Source: Hofstenia miamia (Eukaryota > Xenacoelomorpha > Acoela). From it: 56,313 nt of DNA. This document shows positions 32,933 through 45,281 of this stretch, in pieces. Positions within the stretch are counted from its first letter, which is position 1; each line of letters starts with the position of its first letter. The position numbers and the translations under genes are program-made. Location: assembly GCA_004352715.1 (NCBI GenBank), contig SCFE01000012.1, positions 1,624,122 through 1,680,434 of the forward strand. The letters run 5' to 3'. The notes beneath the pieces were generated by a model. The model worked only from the letters and a program-made list of their open reading frames with translations. It ran no database searches and had not been told where the DNA came from.

Positions 32933-33812
32933 TAGATTTAAATAGGCTGTGCCAAATGCAAAAAAAACTTATAGTATTCTTAGTTAATAATTTCTTCACT
33001 TTTACTAGGATTAGATTAAAATATGGAAATTTTGGAAATTTTCTCTTTTGCATATTTTTATATTTTTATAACTTTCGATGCTCGAATTCCACAAACAGGG
33101 CCTTTCTTCCACAAGCTCTATTAATTGGGTTTTGCTATCAAGCGACCACATGCTTTATTAATGATAATGAGTGAATAAATAGATCATCCAAAAACGGAAT
33201 AATGCGCAAAATGATCGTGCACTCTAGCATTAAATAAAGGAATCCATGCATTCCCCGGAAGTAATAAATACAGAATACGTTGTTTATTTAATTATACCGC
33301 CGTTTATGCTAGCACTCAGAATTTGTTTTGAAAAGTTCACAACAAAGTTTTTTCGCGTTCACACCTGAAACTTGGTTGTCAACCTCATTATCTCGCAAAA
33401 AAGTTGTCAGCCAACGTAGAATCGATTTAACTCTGAAAATTTTTGCGACAAGTTTTTGGATTCACACATAAAACTTTTGCTGACAACCTCATTAAATTCG
33501 AAAAAGTTGTGAACAAATTAGTACAAAGCAGTATGTCTGAACGCTACTTTAGACTCTGTGCTGGTGAAAACTAAATTGTGTTTAAGCTAAACTCTCTGGA
33601 ATTACAATTGTTTAATTTACTAATGGTGTGCTCAAAGCTTAGGTGTACTATCTCCCAGCGGATCAGTGGTATAAATCACTCGTTGATTCAATTGTGCAAT
33701 TTCTTTACATAATTCTATGTCAGTGGTTGCAAACAGTTGTTAATTACGCCTTGAACTATAGATGTTACTTTTATTATACTAATACACTAACAGTAATTCA
33801 GTTGGTGCTACA

Positions 33813-33844
<32 letters not shown>

Positions 33845-35027
33845 TAGTATTGGTATTAATGCATTATATGTCAGCAAGCATCACAGTTGTGCATCACTCA
33901 AAATTTTTCTCTGTATGTCATTTTCATATTTAATTAACTTTAGAAATAGCATGAATGGACAAATATTACATAATGTATAAGACATTCCTAAAATATTTGT
34001 TTTTTTAATGGGTTTTAACTTGCCTAGGCCTACCTAAACTCTGAGAATTTTTGAAAAACATGGAGAGATTCACTTAAAAAATTTTGTGAAGAACAATAAA
34101 ATGATAAATGCAATCATATATATGCAAAATACAGTAAAGTATATGCTTGGTTTTTGTTGTTTGTGAGATACTTCAAATATTTAGTAAAATTGTGGTAACT
34201 TGCGATCTCCCCATTAATTGTAAAAAATGGGACAGCAGCACATCCCTGGAAAGAACATTATTGTATCAAATGTGCGCATTATTTTTTGAAACTGCATCCA
34301 AGATCATCATTTGGATCTGAAGTAAGATTACATCATTTGTGTCTTCCAACAAAGTTTTTGAAGAGGATTCTACTAAAAATGATTAATTAATTTCAAAGAT
34401 GTACTACACTTACTAGTCTCTGGAAGAAATGAATCGCACTATTATGCATACATGCAGTGTAGGTGAGGTAGCCATTCAATGCATATTGAATGGTTTTTTT
34501 GTTATATTTTGACATGCAACAAATTCAAAAAAAATTTTAAGCATGAGGTATTATAACAGTTTTTCTAACCATGCCCAAGTTTGTTGTTATGAACTAACAC
34601 TAACTTTGTAAAAAAAAATTGTAGCATGTATATCTGGCCTTTGTCTCAATTCTAAAAACCAACCTTCTGCTAATTCATTAAAGGTATTGGTAAATACAAA
34701 GAAAGGCACATGACTACCATTAAATGAAAAGAATTAGACAAAAGGACAATTCTGAAATATAATGATTGCAATGCATGGGTTGGAAAGAGCATTCTGATGT
34801 AGCAAAGTGGGCTTATTGTCATGAAAGCTCAAATATAAAATTTCAAAATAGTAAAAATAAATCTATATGTTTAAATTACTTAGATATTTTTGTCATCATC
34901 AATTGAGACCTCATGCTGATAACAAAGCAGTACTTTCAAGGGAGTTGCAGCAACAATTCCCCATTTCCTGGTCAGGGGCATGAGAAAAGTCTTGGTTTAT
35001 CATGAGGAGGTTTATCAGGAAGCTAAC
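32933..35027. other. No gene; one possible inverted-repeat element and a TA array
   Basis: 33330-33525 has inverted ends (AGTTCACAAC...GTTGTGAAC) and two diverged internal copies of TTCACAC..AAACTT...ACAACCTCATTA, like a small non-autonomous element. (TA)n lies at 33812-33845. Nothing else recognised. Confidence 0.4.
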
Positions 35028-35165
35028 TGTGCATTCAGATGAGAATCTTCTAATGTATATCTTTGATATAAAATGATGCTTGTCTGAATGTACATCATTC
35101 CAATTGATGCACAAAGAGCTTGCATCTTTTTGGCATAGATCAAAAGATGCTAGTCTAAATGCACA
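35028..35165. mobile_element. MITE-like element, ~138 bp, imperfect terminal inverted repeats
   Basis: The ends GTGCATTCAGATGAGAATC and GATGCTAGTCTAAATGCAC are near-complementary. A related copy is at 35690-35767. Confidence 0.4.
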
Positions 35166-35689
35166 TTGTTCATTTGAACAATCAGTAATTAACAACTTTG
35201 TTTTTGTAGCAGATTATCTTAAGTAGCTGTGAGTCTTTAAAATATTAGGATTTTGAAGCTCAACTATTTTAACTTCAAAATGAACCCTGACAATATTGAA
35301 TTCTAAAGTCTTAATTTTTTTAACAAAAAGCAGTTATTCCTTTCAATGAAGTAATATTTGTTTTTCACAAGTTATGGTACTGTATTGTCAAAATATTTTG
35401 TATGGGTGAATAACTAATTGAAATCACTTATAAAAAAGAATTCTGCATGCATTGAAAACATTAAACATTAATTATATTGTTGAATTGTAAAATTACAGAG
35501 AAACTTTAAGCAAGTAATTTTGTTTGTTTGAGCAATCAGCAATTAACTACTGTCTATAGAATTAAAAATCCAATAAAATTCATTTTAATGTTTTGAATCA
35601 ATAATTGAGGTGTTGATTATAATCTTCCCAGTGATAGAAAAACACAATTCTTATTAAACTTAGTTGATGAATAAACAAGTGCCTGTGCA

Positions 35690-35767
35690 ACAAAATAAGG
35701 CTTGTCTGAATGCAATTTCATCAAATTGATGTACATCAAAAAGGTGTTTGTCTGAATGCACCTTAAG
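35690..35767. mobile_element. Related MITE-like copy
   Basis: Shares AGGCTTGTCTGAATGCA..., a GATGTACATCA core and the end GTCTGAATGCACC with the element at 35028-35165. Confidence 0.35.
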
Positions 35768-37017
35768 CAAGCATTCTGGTTATTTTCACTAAGAGTGAAC
35801 AAAAATATTTTTGTGCTTTTGGGGCCAAGAGTTTAGGACATTCCAAACAAAACTAATCTTGTAGAAAGATATTGCAAACATTAATTTAACAAATAACAAA
35901 CAGTCATTAATGGGAACAGTCTGCTTATATTATTCTGTTCTGTAAACATGGGATTCCAAGAATAAAGCAAGAGCAAATGTTGAGACTAGTGGCAGTCTCC
36001 CCAACAAACTTGCAAGGATGCCTTTAGTCTCTGTGAAACAGAAACAACTGAGGCTGAACTATTGAATCAAATTCTTCAAGTAGGTAAGATTAGAAGTTTT
36101 TTTACAGAAATTTAACTTGGATGTGAAACACAGCCCCTCAAAAGATGCAATTCTAACTGTCAACTTTGAAACATGTTTTGAAAAGAAAACTTGAACAAAT
36201 TTTGGATACTTGGAGATAGCACAGCAAGAATGAAAAGATTATCTTTTTTAATATGGAGGGTTTTTCATAGCACTGAAGTCACAATCAGGACAAATGTTAC
36301 ATTTTGGTAAGCTAACTTTCAAGCCTACTTTTTCATACCCAATTCCATAATCTGAAATATTTTACCAAAGAATAGGATGTTATGAACCATAGGAAAAGGC
36401 AGATGGTTTTGTCTTTGACACATTATATTAGAGGTGAGCAATAACAACTGCGAAGGTGAGGTGAGTTAAAAATTAATTTTTGAGAACAAGTAACATGATT
36501 GAAGCTAGCCAGAGGCTGTGCTGTGATGAGGAATGGATTGAAGTGGAGTCAGCAGAAGAGTAACATTTTGTGTTATTATTAAATAAGACCTAAATAAAAT
36601 CAGTATTATTCAGTTATATATGCATAATTGTTTAATATTCATAGTCACACCTTATTGTTGATATCTTTTGCCTTCTAATAGCTTCCTAAACAAATGTATA
36701 CTAAAGTCAATTAGGGACCTCCTAGAACAACATTAGATATTACATTGTGACCCTGATCTGATCAATTTAAGCAAAAACAATGGAATATGATCCACTAGTT
36801 CCAGAAGCATTTAATCAGGGGAGTCATCAATTTTTTATTTTGTTATTGTGATCAAATTGACTTCTTATAGAATTCAAAAGCTGGAAAGTTGATAGCATGG
36901 GACCTTGAATAACACAAGTTCTTAATAATGCGTTCTCCTCCAAAATCCCTATGCTCTGAAAAATACAAAGAGATGGCATGGGGCAGTATGTAATATTGAT
37001 TCTAGTTGTTCTCATCA
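35768..37017. other. No gene recognised
   Basis: AT-rich. No coding or repeat signal seen. Confidence 0.5.
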
Positions 37018-37036
37018 CTGTCTCTTATACACATCT
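37018..37036 (+). other. Tn5/Nextera mosaic-end sequence embedded in the assembly
   Basis: CTGTCTCTTATACACATCT matches the 19-bp Tn5 mosaic end used in transposase-based library kits at every base. By chance this would be expected far less than once in a window this size. It marks adapter carry-over and possibly a chimeric join. Confidence 0.93.
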
Positions 37037-39210
37037 CTATAAGCCTGTAGTTTTAAATATGCAGAAAACAAATTTGCATATGATGTCAAGTTTTAAATGT
37101 AAGTAGAGAACAGTTTTAGAAAAGATTAATGTCAAGAAAGTAATCATTGTTCCCAGAAATGTCACAGAATGTCCTGAACCAGAGAACCATCATCTAAATA
37201 CCAGGTGTTGCAAGCTAATTCAGGTGATTCATCTTTAATAGTAGAAATAATATTATGAATAGCCAAATTATTGCAATTGTTCAATGTAGTTCATCTTTTT
37301 TCCTCAATGCAAAAATATTTGGTTCACAAAAATATGGTGCAATTTTATCAGACAATTACCAATACTACATAGTTGATGACTTTGAGCACATAATCAATTC
37401 CTTCAACAAAATGCTCATGTGTTGGGCATTGGAATGCATTATTCAGGTCAGAAGCAAAAGTTTTAAAGACATTGCAGTTGAAAGCATTTCCCACAATTTA
37501 TCAGAATATATTTTTTTATCACAAATTGATTTGTGCTTAAAGTTTAATAATTTTTAGTTTCAAATTGTTTGGATGCTTCTACTTCAATGCATGAAATTTT
37601 TGCTCATCAAAACTGAGGCACTTAAATTTTAGAGCTGCACTGGCCCTTCAAATGCTGCCTTTGTAATCAAGTGATGTAGTTCTTTCCAGATTTTTGGCTA
37701 GTACTGAAAGAAGATAATTTACTTTTAACATTGCTAGAACTTACTGTTGCTTTTGTGCCAGATTTGAGTATTATCTCTAATATAATTATATGGCACAGGC
37801 ACCAAGGCAACTATGCAAGGTTTGTCCCCTTTATATTTTTTCATACTTGAGAGATGCAGGCAAATAATTTCTAAATCCTAGATTTAATATAATGTTTGAG
37901 TTTTCTCAGTGGATTTCTTCTACAGCTTGTTTTTTTGAAAATATAAATATATATATTGGTTGTTCAAATTTGATGGGCTGTAGCTTTAAGAAGGTTGAAA
38001 ATTTTACAACCACAAAATAATTGACATAGTTAAGTGTTTTTATGGTTCTCTTACTTAATCACATACAATACAAAGAGAATATCAACAAAAATGTATGTTT
38101 GTTCTACACTTAGCTAAATTGCATATACCATATATTTGCTGAAAAACGTGCTTTCCCAATTAAACAACTTTTCAAGACAGTGTAGATCAAGAAATTGACT
38201 ATTTCTATTAGAACTAAAATATTATAGAATCATATCAGTAGGTGGCTTGCCAATCACAATTCTCTTGTCCTAACACAGCATTATAAGTAGAGCAAAAATA
38301 GATGCTATACAAATCAACTTTTTCAAGTTAGAGTATGCAAGGCTAGTATTTAATTCCAATGAACAAATTAAAAAGTTAAAAATATCTTAATACTTTAAAT
38401 ATTGTAGTTGATTGCAATTATTTTGTTAAATAATTATAACAGCTTACTTTGAAAAGAGCATGGTAAATATCAGCTGAGATGGGTCCTGAAATTTGAATAG
38501 TGTTTTGTTAAATTTTACAAAGGATCAAAAGTTTGTCTGTTCATGGATGACTTGGGCATTGTATTATTAAAATATGATAAGGAAGAACAGAACAAATGTG
38601 CTCTCTCATAATATAAAAGTGAAATGGGTAGCTTAGCATTAAGATAGATTTTTTTGTCAGTCATTCCATTGTCATTAAGCTTACATATCACATATGTGTA
38701 TACAAAATGTTCCTTTTAAACTATCAACATGGAATCACAAGCAAAGTAAGATGATGTGCATTGTATTGCAAAAAAATAAATGTTGTTTGTTGTTGAAAAT
38801 TCTTGCAGATGTTTCTTTTAATACATATTTAGAGTTAGTTAAATACTCTAGAAAGTCTTAAAAACTTAATTAATATTTTTTGAAACTTTATGCACACTTT
38901 TTCATTTGTCTGTTCCAAGCTAAAAAATTATGTGCATTCCTATATTTCAAATTTATTGAAGAATTAGATTTAACTGACATTATGCTTTCAATATTGCCAT
39001 TAGTGACAAAAATGAATTTTAATTGATAAATTAGCATTAACATTCAGAATAATTCATTTTAGGAAGTGAATTTAAGCCACATGATTTTCAGTAGGCGCCA
39101 TAATTTATATTTTCTGCTCTAAAATTTGGAAAAGTATTTTGCGAGATTTTTTACTAAATTGACATTTATATATATTATCCTATTTTATTTTATCCTATTG
39201 TGTGTGACCA
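37037..39210. other. No gene recognised
   Basis: AT-rich. One open frame of 100 codons (37255-37557, +) has mixed composition but no recognisable domain and no flanking signals. Confidence 0.45.
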
Positions 39211-39882
39211 AGTGATCTTTGTAGTAGAGTCAATGGCTATTTTGTTGCCTAGATACATAAAAATAATTAAAATTTGCAATAATGTAAGTGTGGAAGGGAC
39301 AATCACAAAGATAAATTAGCAAAAATATTATATCACAAGTTTTATACAAGTTAATATTTTATGAATGTTCTTAGTGATAAAAAGAAGTTAGGGTGTTCAT
39401 TCTATGATGTAAAAACACTGATATTTTACCTGGAAGCTATACTGAGTTTCTGTTAATTAGTTGGTAGTCTTGTAATTAAAGTTTCTTTGTAAAGATGGTT
39501 TTGGTTAATTAAAATAATTAATTATTAATATATTGATATTATAGTTGTTAAATTAATTAATTTGTGCATTTTCACATGCATTATATTATAGGTGATATTG
39601 CTATTTTATTTATCTTTCAATAATTAAGCTTTTTGCTAGTAGTTGCAGTTACCTTAAATTCATGAATATATATATATATATATATTATATGTTTAGTTAT
39701 TATTATGTATTGTTCTCAAGGAATTTAAATTATACAAACTTTGTTGTACTCATTGTGAATCAGCATTTTTGTATAATTCCAAGTGGACTCTGAGTGCACA
39801 TATATACAAGAATCATCCTGAGGTTCCTAAGAAGTATAGAACATCTTGCTTTGGTTTGTAGAAATTATAATTCATTCATCAA
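39211..39882 (+). repeat. Long inverted repeat, arm A (empty site)
   Basis: Aligns in reverse complement with 41661-42776, from AGTGATCTTTGTAGTAGAG to TTATAATTCATTCATCAAT. It contains (TA)n at 39667-39687 where arm B has only a few AT bases. It lacks the 493-bp insertion present in arm B. Confidence 0.88.
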
Positions 39883-40758
39883 TCTCCTGCCTTTCATCTT
39901 TGCAAAGATGGCAATGCTTTTACATAGACGCTGCGATTGGGTGCAAGAGAGGGCAGCTGCCCCCTTTCATGGTGAATTGATTGAATGACAAGAGTTTTAT
40001 CAAATCGAAATTCCGAATTTCTTAGTAATACTTGATTTTAATAAATTTAAAATGTATTTAGTATTGGAACATATTTTTGCTGTATGAAGTACATTTATCC
40101 ATTTTTTAATTCTAATGTATATAGATACATACATAGGCATATGGCAATGATTTTTTCTGGGGGTCTGGATATCTTTGCCCGAAATATGATGTTGGGGTTT
40201 GAGAATTTATTGACATTTCTAAATATGAAAATAAATATTAGTATTAATTTAAATTATTTATTGAATTTTAGCTCTAAAATCAAACACTTATTTCTAACCT
40301 AACTAATATTGGTCAAGATCTTTAATTTGTTGTTTTTTCATAATTTTAAATCGGCTTATTTTGTTTTTTATTGAATTAATAGTCTCAGCTCAATTCAAAT
40401 TAAAGTGATAAATATCTTTTGAATACATTAACTAAAATAACTATATGCCATTATTTAGGCTGACTATGAAATTATATTTCTTATTGGCCGCAAGTTTTGT
40501 AGCATGGATGAGCCCCCTTTGCAATAGCAGGCTCATAAATGCGTTCAAACAGGGCTGCGTGCTGTGCACATGACACACTATGAGATTGTCTGGTTTACTG
40601 CTGCTTCTTCAGTCGCTAAAATAGTCTAAAATTGTACTCACTCCCAAGTTTCTTATATAAATGTAATAGAGCGATCTGCTAATAGCAAAGTAATGCTAAT
40701 AAAATGTTGATTTGGAGGGTAAATGAAAAGGTATTAATGGTTAAATACCCTATCCAAT

Positions 40759-40794
<36 letters not shown>

Positions 40795-41083
40795 GTACAA
40801 TATTTACTGTGTACAGCATACAGAAGAATTTTGCGAGTAACCTAGTGTAAATATCTTAAAAATTGGGTGAGAAAATGGCATTTGTATGGCCAAAGATCGG
40901 GGATTTTTGACAAATTTGATCAAAATAAATACGAGCGGTGACTTATTTGAATGAATAGAATATTTTCCTCTCCCGGTAGTAGGTATTACTTTAGAGTGAA
41001 ACTGGAAATGTGCTGGAAACAGCAGCACAAATCTGTGTTTGTGCAGCTGCACAAGAATGCAGTTGTGCACTCTATCTACAAAA
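39883..41083. other. Spacer between inverted repeats, no gene
   Basis: (TA)n at 40760-40792. A GTGCAGCTGCAC palindrome lies near 41040. No coding signal. Confidence 0.5.
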
Positions 41084-41500
41084 AAATGATAACTTAGAAC
41101 TATTGAATATCAGTTCCAAATAAAACGTTAATACCAATATAAATCACTGTAGTGATATAAATTTCAAAAATTTTAATTGCAAATAGGAGTGATTAGCAAA
41201 AAATTTTTCAAAGATACTTAGCAGATATTATTCTTTCTACAAAATACTACAGACAATTAATATTTAAAATATCAAAAAGCTATACCGTTGTTTCCACATC
41301 TGTAACTAATGCAGCTGGACATTATGATCCACATTTAGCTGTACCTTGCAGAGGTTTGCTCTTTATATTTGCAACAGATACATAATTTCCAGAATCATTG
41401 GAGCAATAAACAATGTGTTTTGAACCATCCTTTTGTTTGTTTAAATTATATTGAACAAATAAAATGCATGACAAATTTTCTAATTCCACTGGCCATTCAC
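41084..41500 (-). repeat. 417-bp dispersed repeat, copy 2
   Basis: Same length and orientation as 23443-23859. Here the minus-strand frame is open for 125 codons (41322-41699), extending into unrelated flanking sequence. That extension is therefore not evidence for a gene. Confidence 0.85.
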
Positions 41501-41660
41501 AAAAATCTAGGAAACTGAATATGGTAACATAAACTAAATGTAATTGAACCTTGATATGATGAAAATTTTTCCAATACAACAGGGATATTGTTGTGGCAGT
41601 GCAAAATGTGAAAAATACGTTGTCTAGACTTGAAAATGGTTTAGAACAAACTAAACGAAA

Positions 41661-42776
41661 AATTAATGATTGAATTATAATTTCTACAAACCAAAACAAG
41701 ATGTTCTATACCATTACACGAAATATTTCTTGCTACAGAATATTTCTTTCGCGAGATGGCGTACAAAACCTGATTTCACGTGTTTTTCTTCAAAGGAAAT
41801 GTTTGTTAGATTTTGGGCAAATTGTATTTTATTTACTCATATATTTTCTTGAGAAGTCATAGATAAAAGTAATTTTAGCGATTTCTCTAAATTTGTCTGA
41901 TTTGATGACAGCATATAATAGCAGACCAATTTAGAGAAGACGCTTAAAAAACTTTTTTCTATGACTTCTCAAGAAAATATTTTGGTAAATTATATGCAAA
42001 TGCCCCAAAATCTAGCAAGTATTTCCTGTAAAGAAAGGCAGCATTACCATTCACATTACTTCGCCATTCAGAAAGATTTCGTGACGGTATAAAAATGCAG
42101 GTTAATTTAGAGCAATTGCTAAAAATATTTTTTATGCATGTATTAAGATAGCATGTGAAATCAATTTTCGTACGCCATCAGCGACAGAAATATTTCGTGT
42201 AATGCTTCTTAGGAACCTCAGGATGATTCTTGCGTATATGCACACTAAGAGTCCGCTTGCAATTTTACAAAAATGCCGATTTGTAATGAGTACAACGAAG
42301 TTTCTATAATTTAATATAAAAATTCTTTGAGAACAATACATAATAACTAAACAAAAAGCTTAATTATTAAAAAATATATAAAATAGCAGTATTGCTTATA
42401 ATATAATGCATGTGCACACGCACAAATTAATTAATTTAACAAGTATGATATCAATATATTAATAATTAATTAATTTAATTAACCAAAACCATCTTTACAA
42501 AGAAACTCAATTACAAAACTACCAACTAATTAACAGAAACTCAGTACAGCTTCCAGATAAAATAAGAGTATTTTTACATCATAGGATAATTGCCCTAACT
42601 CCTTTTTATCACTAAGAATATTCATAAAATTATTAACTTGTATAAAACGTGTGATATAATATTTTCACTAATTTATCTTTGTCATTGCTCTTTCCTCACT
42701 TACATTATTGCAAATCTTAATTATTTTTATGTATCTAAGCGACAAAATAGCCATTGACTCTACTACAAAGATCACT
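41661..42776 (-). repeat. Long inverted repeat, arm B (occupied site)
   Basis: Reverse complement of arm A (39211-39882) interrupted by a 493-bp element at 41712-42204. Excluding the insertion the arms match over roughly 600 bp with scattered substitutions and small indels. Confidence 0.88.
41712..42204. mobile_element. 493-bp terminal-inverted-repeat element with long internal palindrome
   Basis: The ends are a perfect 19-bp inverted repeat, CATTACACGAAATATTTCT and its complement. Arm A has the uninterrupted site (TATAC/TTCTT), so the insertion is seen directly. A single C flanks both ends, and no longer target duplication is visible. Inside, 41842-41862 and 41959-41979 are perfectly complementary (21 bp) within diverged arms of roughly 150 bp centred near 41911. 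A third related unit lies at ~42075-42204. No open frame, so it is non-autonomous, MITE- or foldback-like. Family unknown. Confidence 0.85.
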
Positions 42777-43103
42777 GATTATTGTGTGCTATGAACATCC
42801 ATTCATTTGAGTATAGGGCAATTTGTAATGACACTTTATGCAATAAAAATGTTTGCCCAGTTGTAGTATATTATTTGCATTGACTGAGCCTGAATATAGC
42901 ATTGGAATCCAAATCTTAAAATCTTGATTAATATAACCAGGTGAGTTTATTCCTCTTCATAGCAATTTGTGTACTGTAAGTTATTTTTAGTTAGTAGTGT
43001 TATTTAGTGAACATGGTCTTATAATCAATCTACATAGAATAAATCTAATACAATTACCAAGGTATTTTTCTTTGTAGTGTTTGTTTTAGCTAAGTTTAAA
43101 GAG
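42777..43103 (+). promoter_or_regulatory. Upstream region and possible 5' UTR exon of the MADF-BESS gene
   Basis: A consensus splice donor (AACCAG|GTGAGT) lies at 42940/42941. An acceptor TTGTTTTAG ends at 43089, 14 bases before the ATG. Together they suggest an intron in the 5' UTR. No TATA box is clear. Confidence 0.4.
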
Positions 43104-45080
43104 ATGGAATCACAAATTGAGCCATACCATCCAAATTGGCCGCGTGAGAGTACAAAGTATTTAATCAAATTGGTGAAGGACAAACGTTTTTTGTGGGATA
43201 TTTTCAATGAAGAATATAAAAACAAAAATATTCGACTTTCTGCATTTACAGAAATTGCAATTATCTTACGAAAGCCTGGTTAGTACTATGTATTTTAAGT
43301 AGTATGAGAACTGTTTTGTATTTTTTTAATCGCACATAAGAAAATTGAAGGAGTTATTTCTTTTTCACAATAGTTGTATAATTACTTGTATTTCTTATAC
43401 TTACATTTGATTTTTGTTTAGTCAGTGAAGTGAAATTCATATGGAACAATCTAATCAGTGATTTTAAAAAGGAAATGGTTAGACAAGCGAATTCTTCAGA
43501 ATGGGAATTTACAAAGCCTCTAATATTTTTGCAAGAAAATGTAGCATCAGTGGTAATTTCAGCAAAAATATTGTGTATTTGATATAATTAACTATTACTA
43601 ATGTTATCCTGATTGCTAATGTCATCCTTATGCTTTTCTTAGTTGTTATATACGATTCTATTGAAATAAAAAAACAGTAAAAAATTATTCTGAAAATAAA
43701 ATATTTGAAAAAAACTAGAAATTTCTGTTTTACAGGTGGTAGAAATGAAAATAATTTGCAATTGACCAATTTTTATTTGATCCACCTCTTGTGGTGATAA
43801 TACCCAGACAATGCCGATAAAATTCAAATTAAGATTTATTATTTAAAACTGCTAGTAAATCTTTAAATAAATGAATAATTACAACCGCATTTTCAATTTA
43901 GTTGAGCTTAACTGAATTTGCAATTAAATACTTCTGTCTAATGAAAGCTGCTACTGGGTTATGCTTGAGAAACTAAGAATGCCAAAAGCATCAAACACAT
44001 GATAACTAAGATGCGCAACATCATCAAAATAGTGTCACATGTTCCAAAATTTGTGAGGTATGTCATCCATATAGTTTCATCTCTTTTATCTCCTTGGAAA
44101 AATTCTTAAGCACATGAAAATTTGGCTTTTGAAAATTTTGAGGGCAATCTGTTTGTTAGTCAGAATATATTTCAAATCACTGCACAATTGACCAATGCCA
44201 GTGATCCTAGAGTACAATGGTAGTTATTCATCAAAAGTATAAGTACATTAAAGAACTAAAACCATTTTTTAAATTAAACAAGTAATTGAAGCAGTAAATG
44301 AATCATAAAATTCTAATGATATGCGCTCCAGCAATTGCCAGATAATAAGATTTTAGAATTTTCCTCTTGTATATTATTGAAAGATTAAATTATCTTTTAT
44401 TTAAAAATTGACAAAATTCATCACCTTAGCCTATCTATTTGCTTGTCTGAAATAATGATCCAAGAAAATGCGGATCCATTATGAAAATTTGAAGCAGTAT
44501 ATAATTTATTAGATTTCATTCGCAAGTTATGAACTAGGAGGAGAATGTAATATAAATTCCAAAATAGCATGGAAGATGTTCTGATAGATTCTATATAATA
44601 TATAGAATATAATACAAAATTGAGAATGGTCTGCTTTGTGGAATTAACCAGTAGCTTCTTACCTTTCTTTCTTGTATTACATTTTAGGCAAAATAATCAT
44701 CCATATATTCATTTGAAAATTGAATACATTAAACTTTACTTTAGACTATTGATGATGGTTCCAACGAAGAGCACACTTTACAGAACTCATTATACAAAAA
44801 TATGAGGAAGAAAAAATTATGTAAATCAATAGAAGAAATAGTAAGCAGATTGAATGTTGAACCACAAAAAGACCATTTTGATATATTATGCGATTTGATA
44901 GCAAATGAGCTGCATGACTTATCTAATAAGGATCATGCAAAGGCTAAAGAGAAAATGTGTGAAGTGACAAACACATTATTTAGAACAAAAAATAATGATG
45001 AAACTTTAATTATGATACTATTTATATTCTTTTTATTTATCATTATATTTGTGCTTATTTTGAAAATACCTTCTCACTAA
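43104..45080 (+). CDS. MADF-BESS domain protein, three exons
   Basis: Exons 43104-43278, 43422-43552 and 44745-45080, with GT..AG introns in matching phases (1, then 0), give 213 residues. The MADF domain spans exons 1-2 (residues ~17-95). Exon 1 has STKYLIKLVKDKRFLWD and FTEIAIILRKPG; exon 2 has VKFIWNNLISDFKKEM. These match the L..LV..~..LWD, ~~~I~..l and ~~W~nLR..~~kE pattern of this Myb/SANT-like DNA-binding fold. Exon 3 carries a BESS-like segment (DHFDILCDLIANELHDLSNK...AKEKMCEV), the usual C-terminal partner of MADF and a protein-interaction motif. Known family members are transcription regulators or PIF/Harbinger-derived proteins. Unusually, the last ~22 residues are strongly hydrophobic (IMILFIFFLFIIIFVLIL), like a tail anchor. 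An unrecognised splice before them is the alternative. No AATAAA close downstream. Confidence 0.72.
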
Positions 45081-45256
45081 ATTTTACACTTAGTTATCAT
45101 TATAAATAGCATTCTTACATTGATTTGTTATGATTTTGTAGTAAAGGTTTATTTTCATTTACTAATTAGTAAAGTCCAGCATTTTAGAATCGCCTTAACA
45201 CTACCTCCCTGTTAGTTATATTTGCGTTGTATTTTGAATCTATTCAAGTATATTGT

Positions 45257-45281
45257 GTATATATATATATATATATATATA
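45257..45281. repeat. (TA)n microsatellite abutting Tc1 terminus
   Basis: Ends in TA directly before the CAGTACTGG terminus. Confidence 0.95.

Noticed and set aside
37255-37557. 100-codon plus-strand ORF
   Set aside because: No domain, no splice or poly(A) context, and it lies close to a suspected chimeric join. Not enough to call a gene.
41322-41699. 125-codon minus-strand gene
   Set aside because: Only the part inside the 417-bp repeat is shared with the other copy. The rest is flanking DNA that happens to be open.
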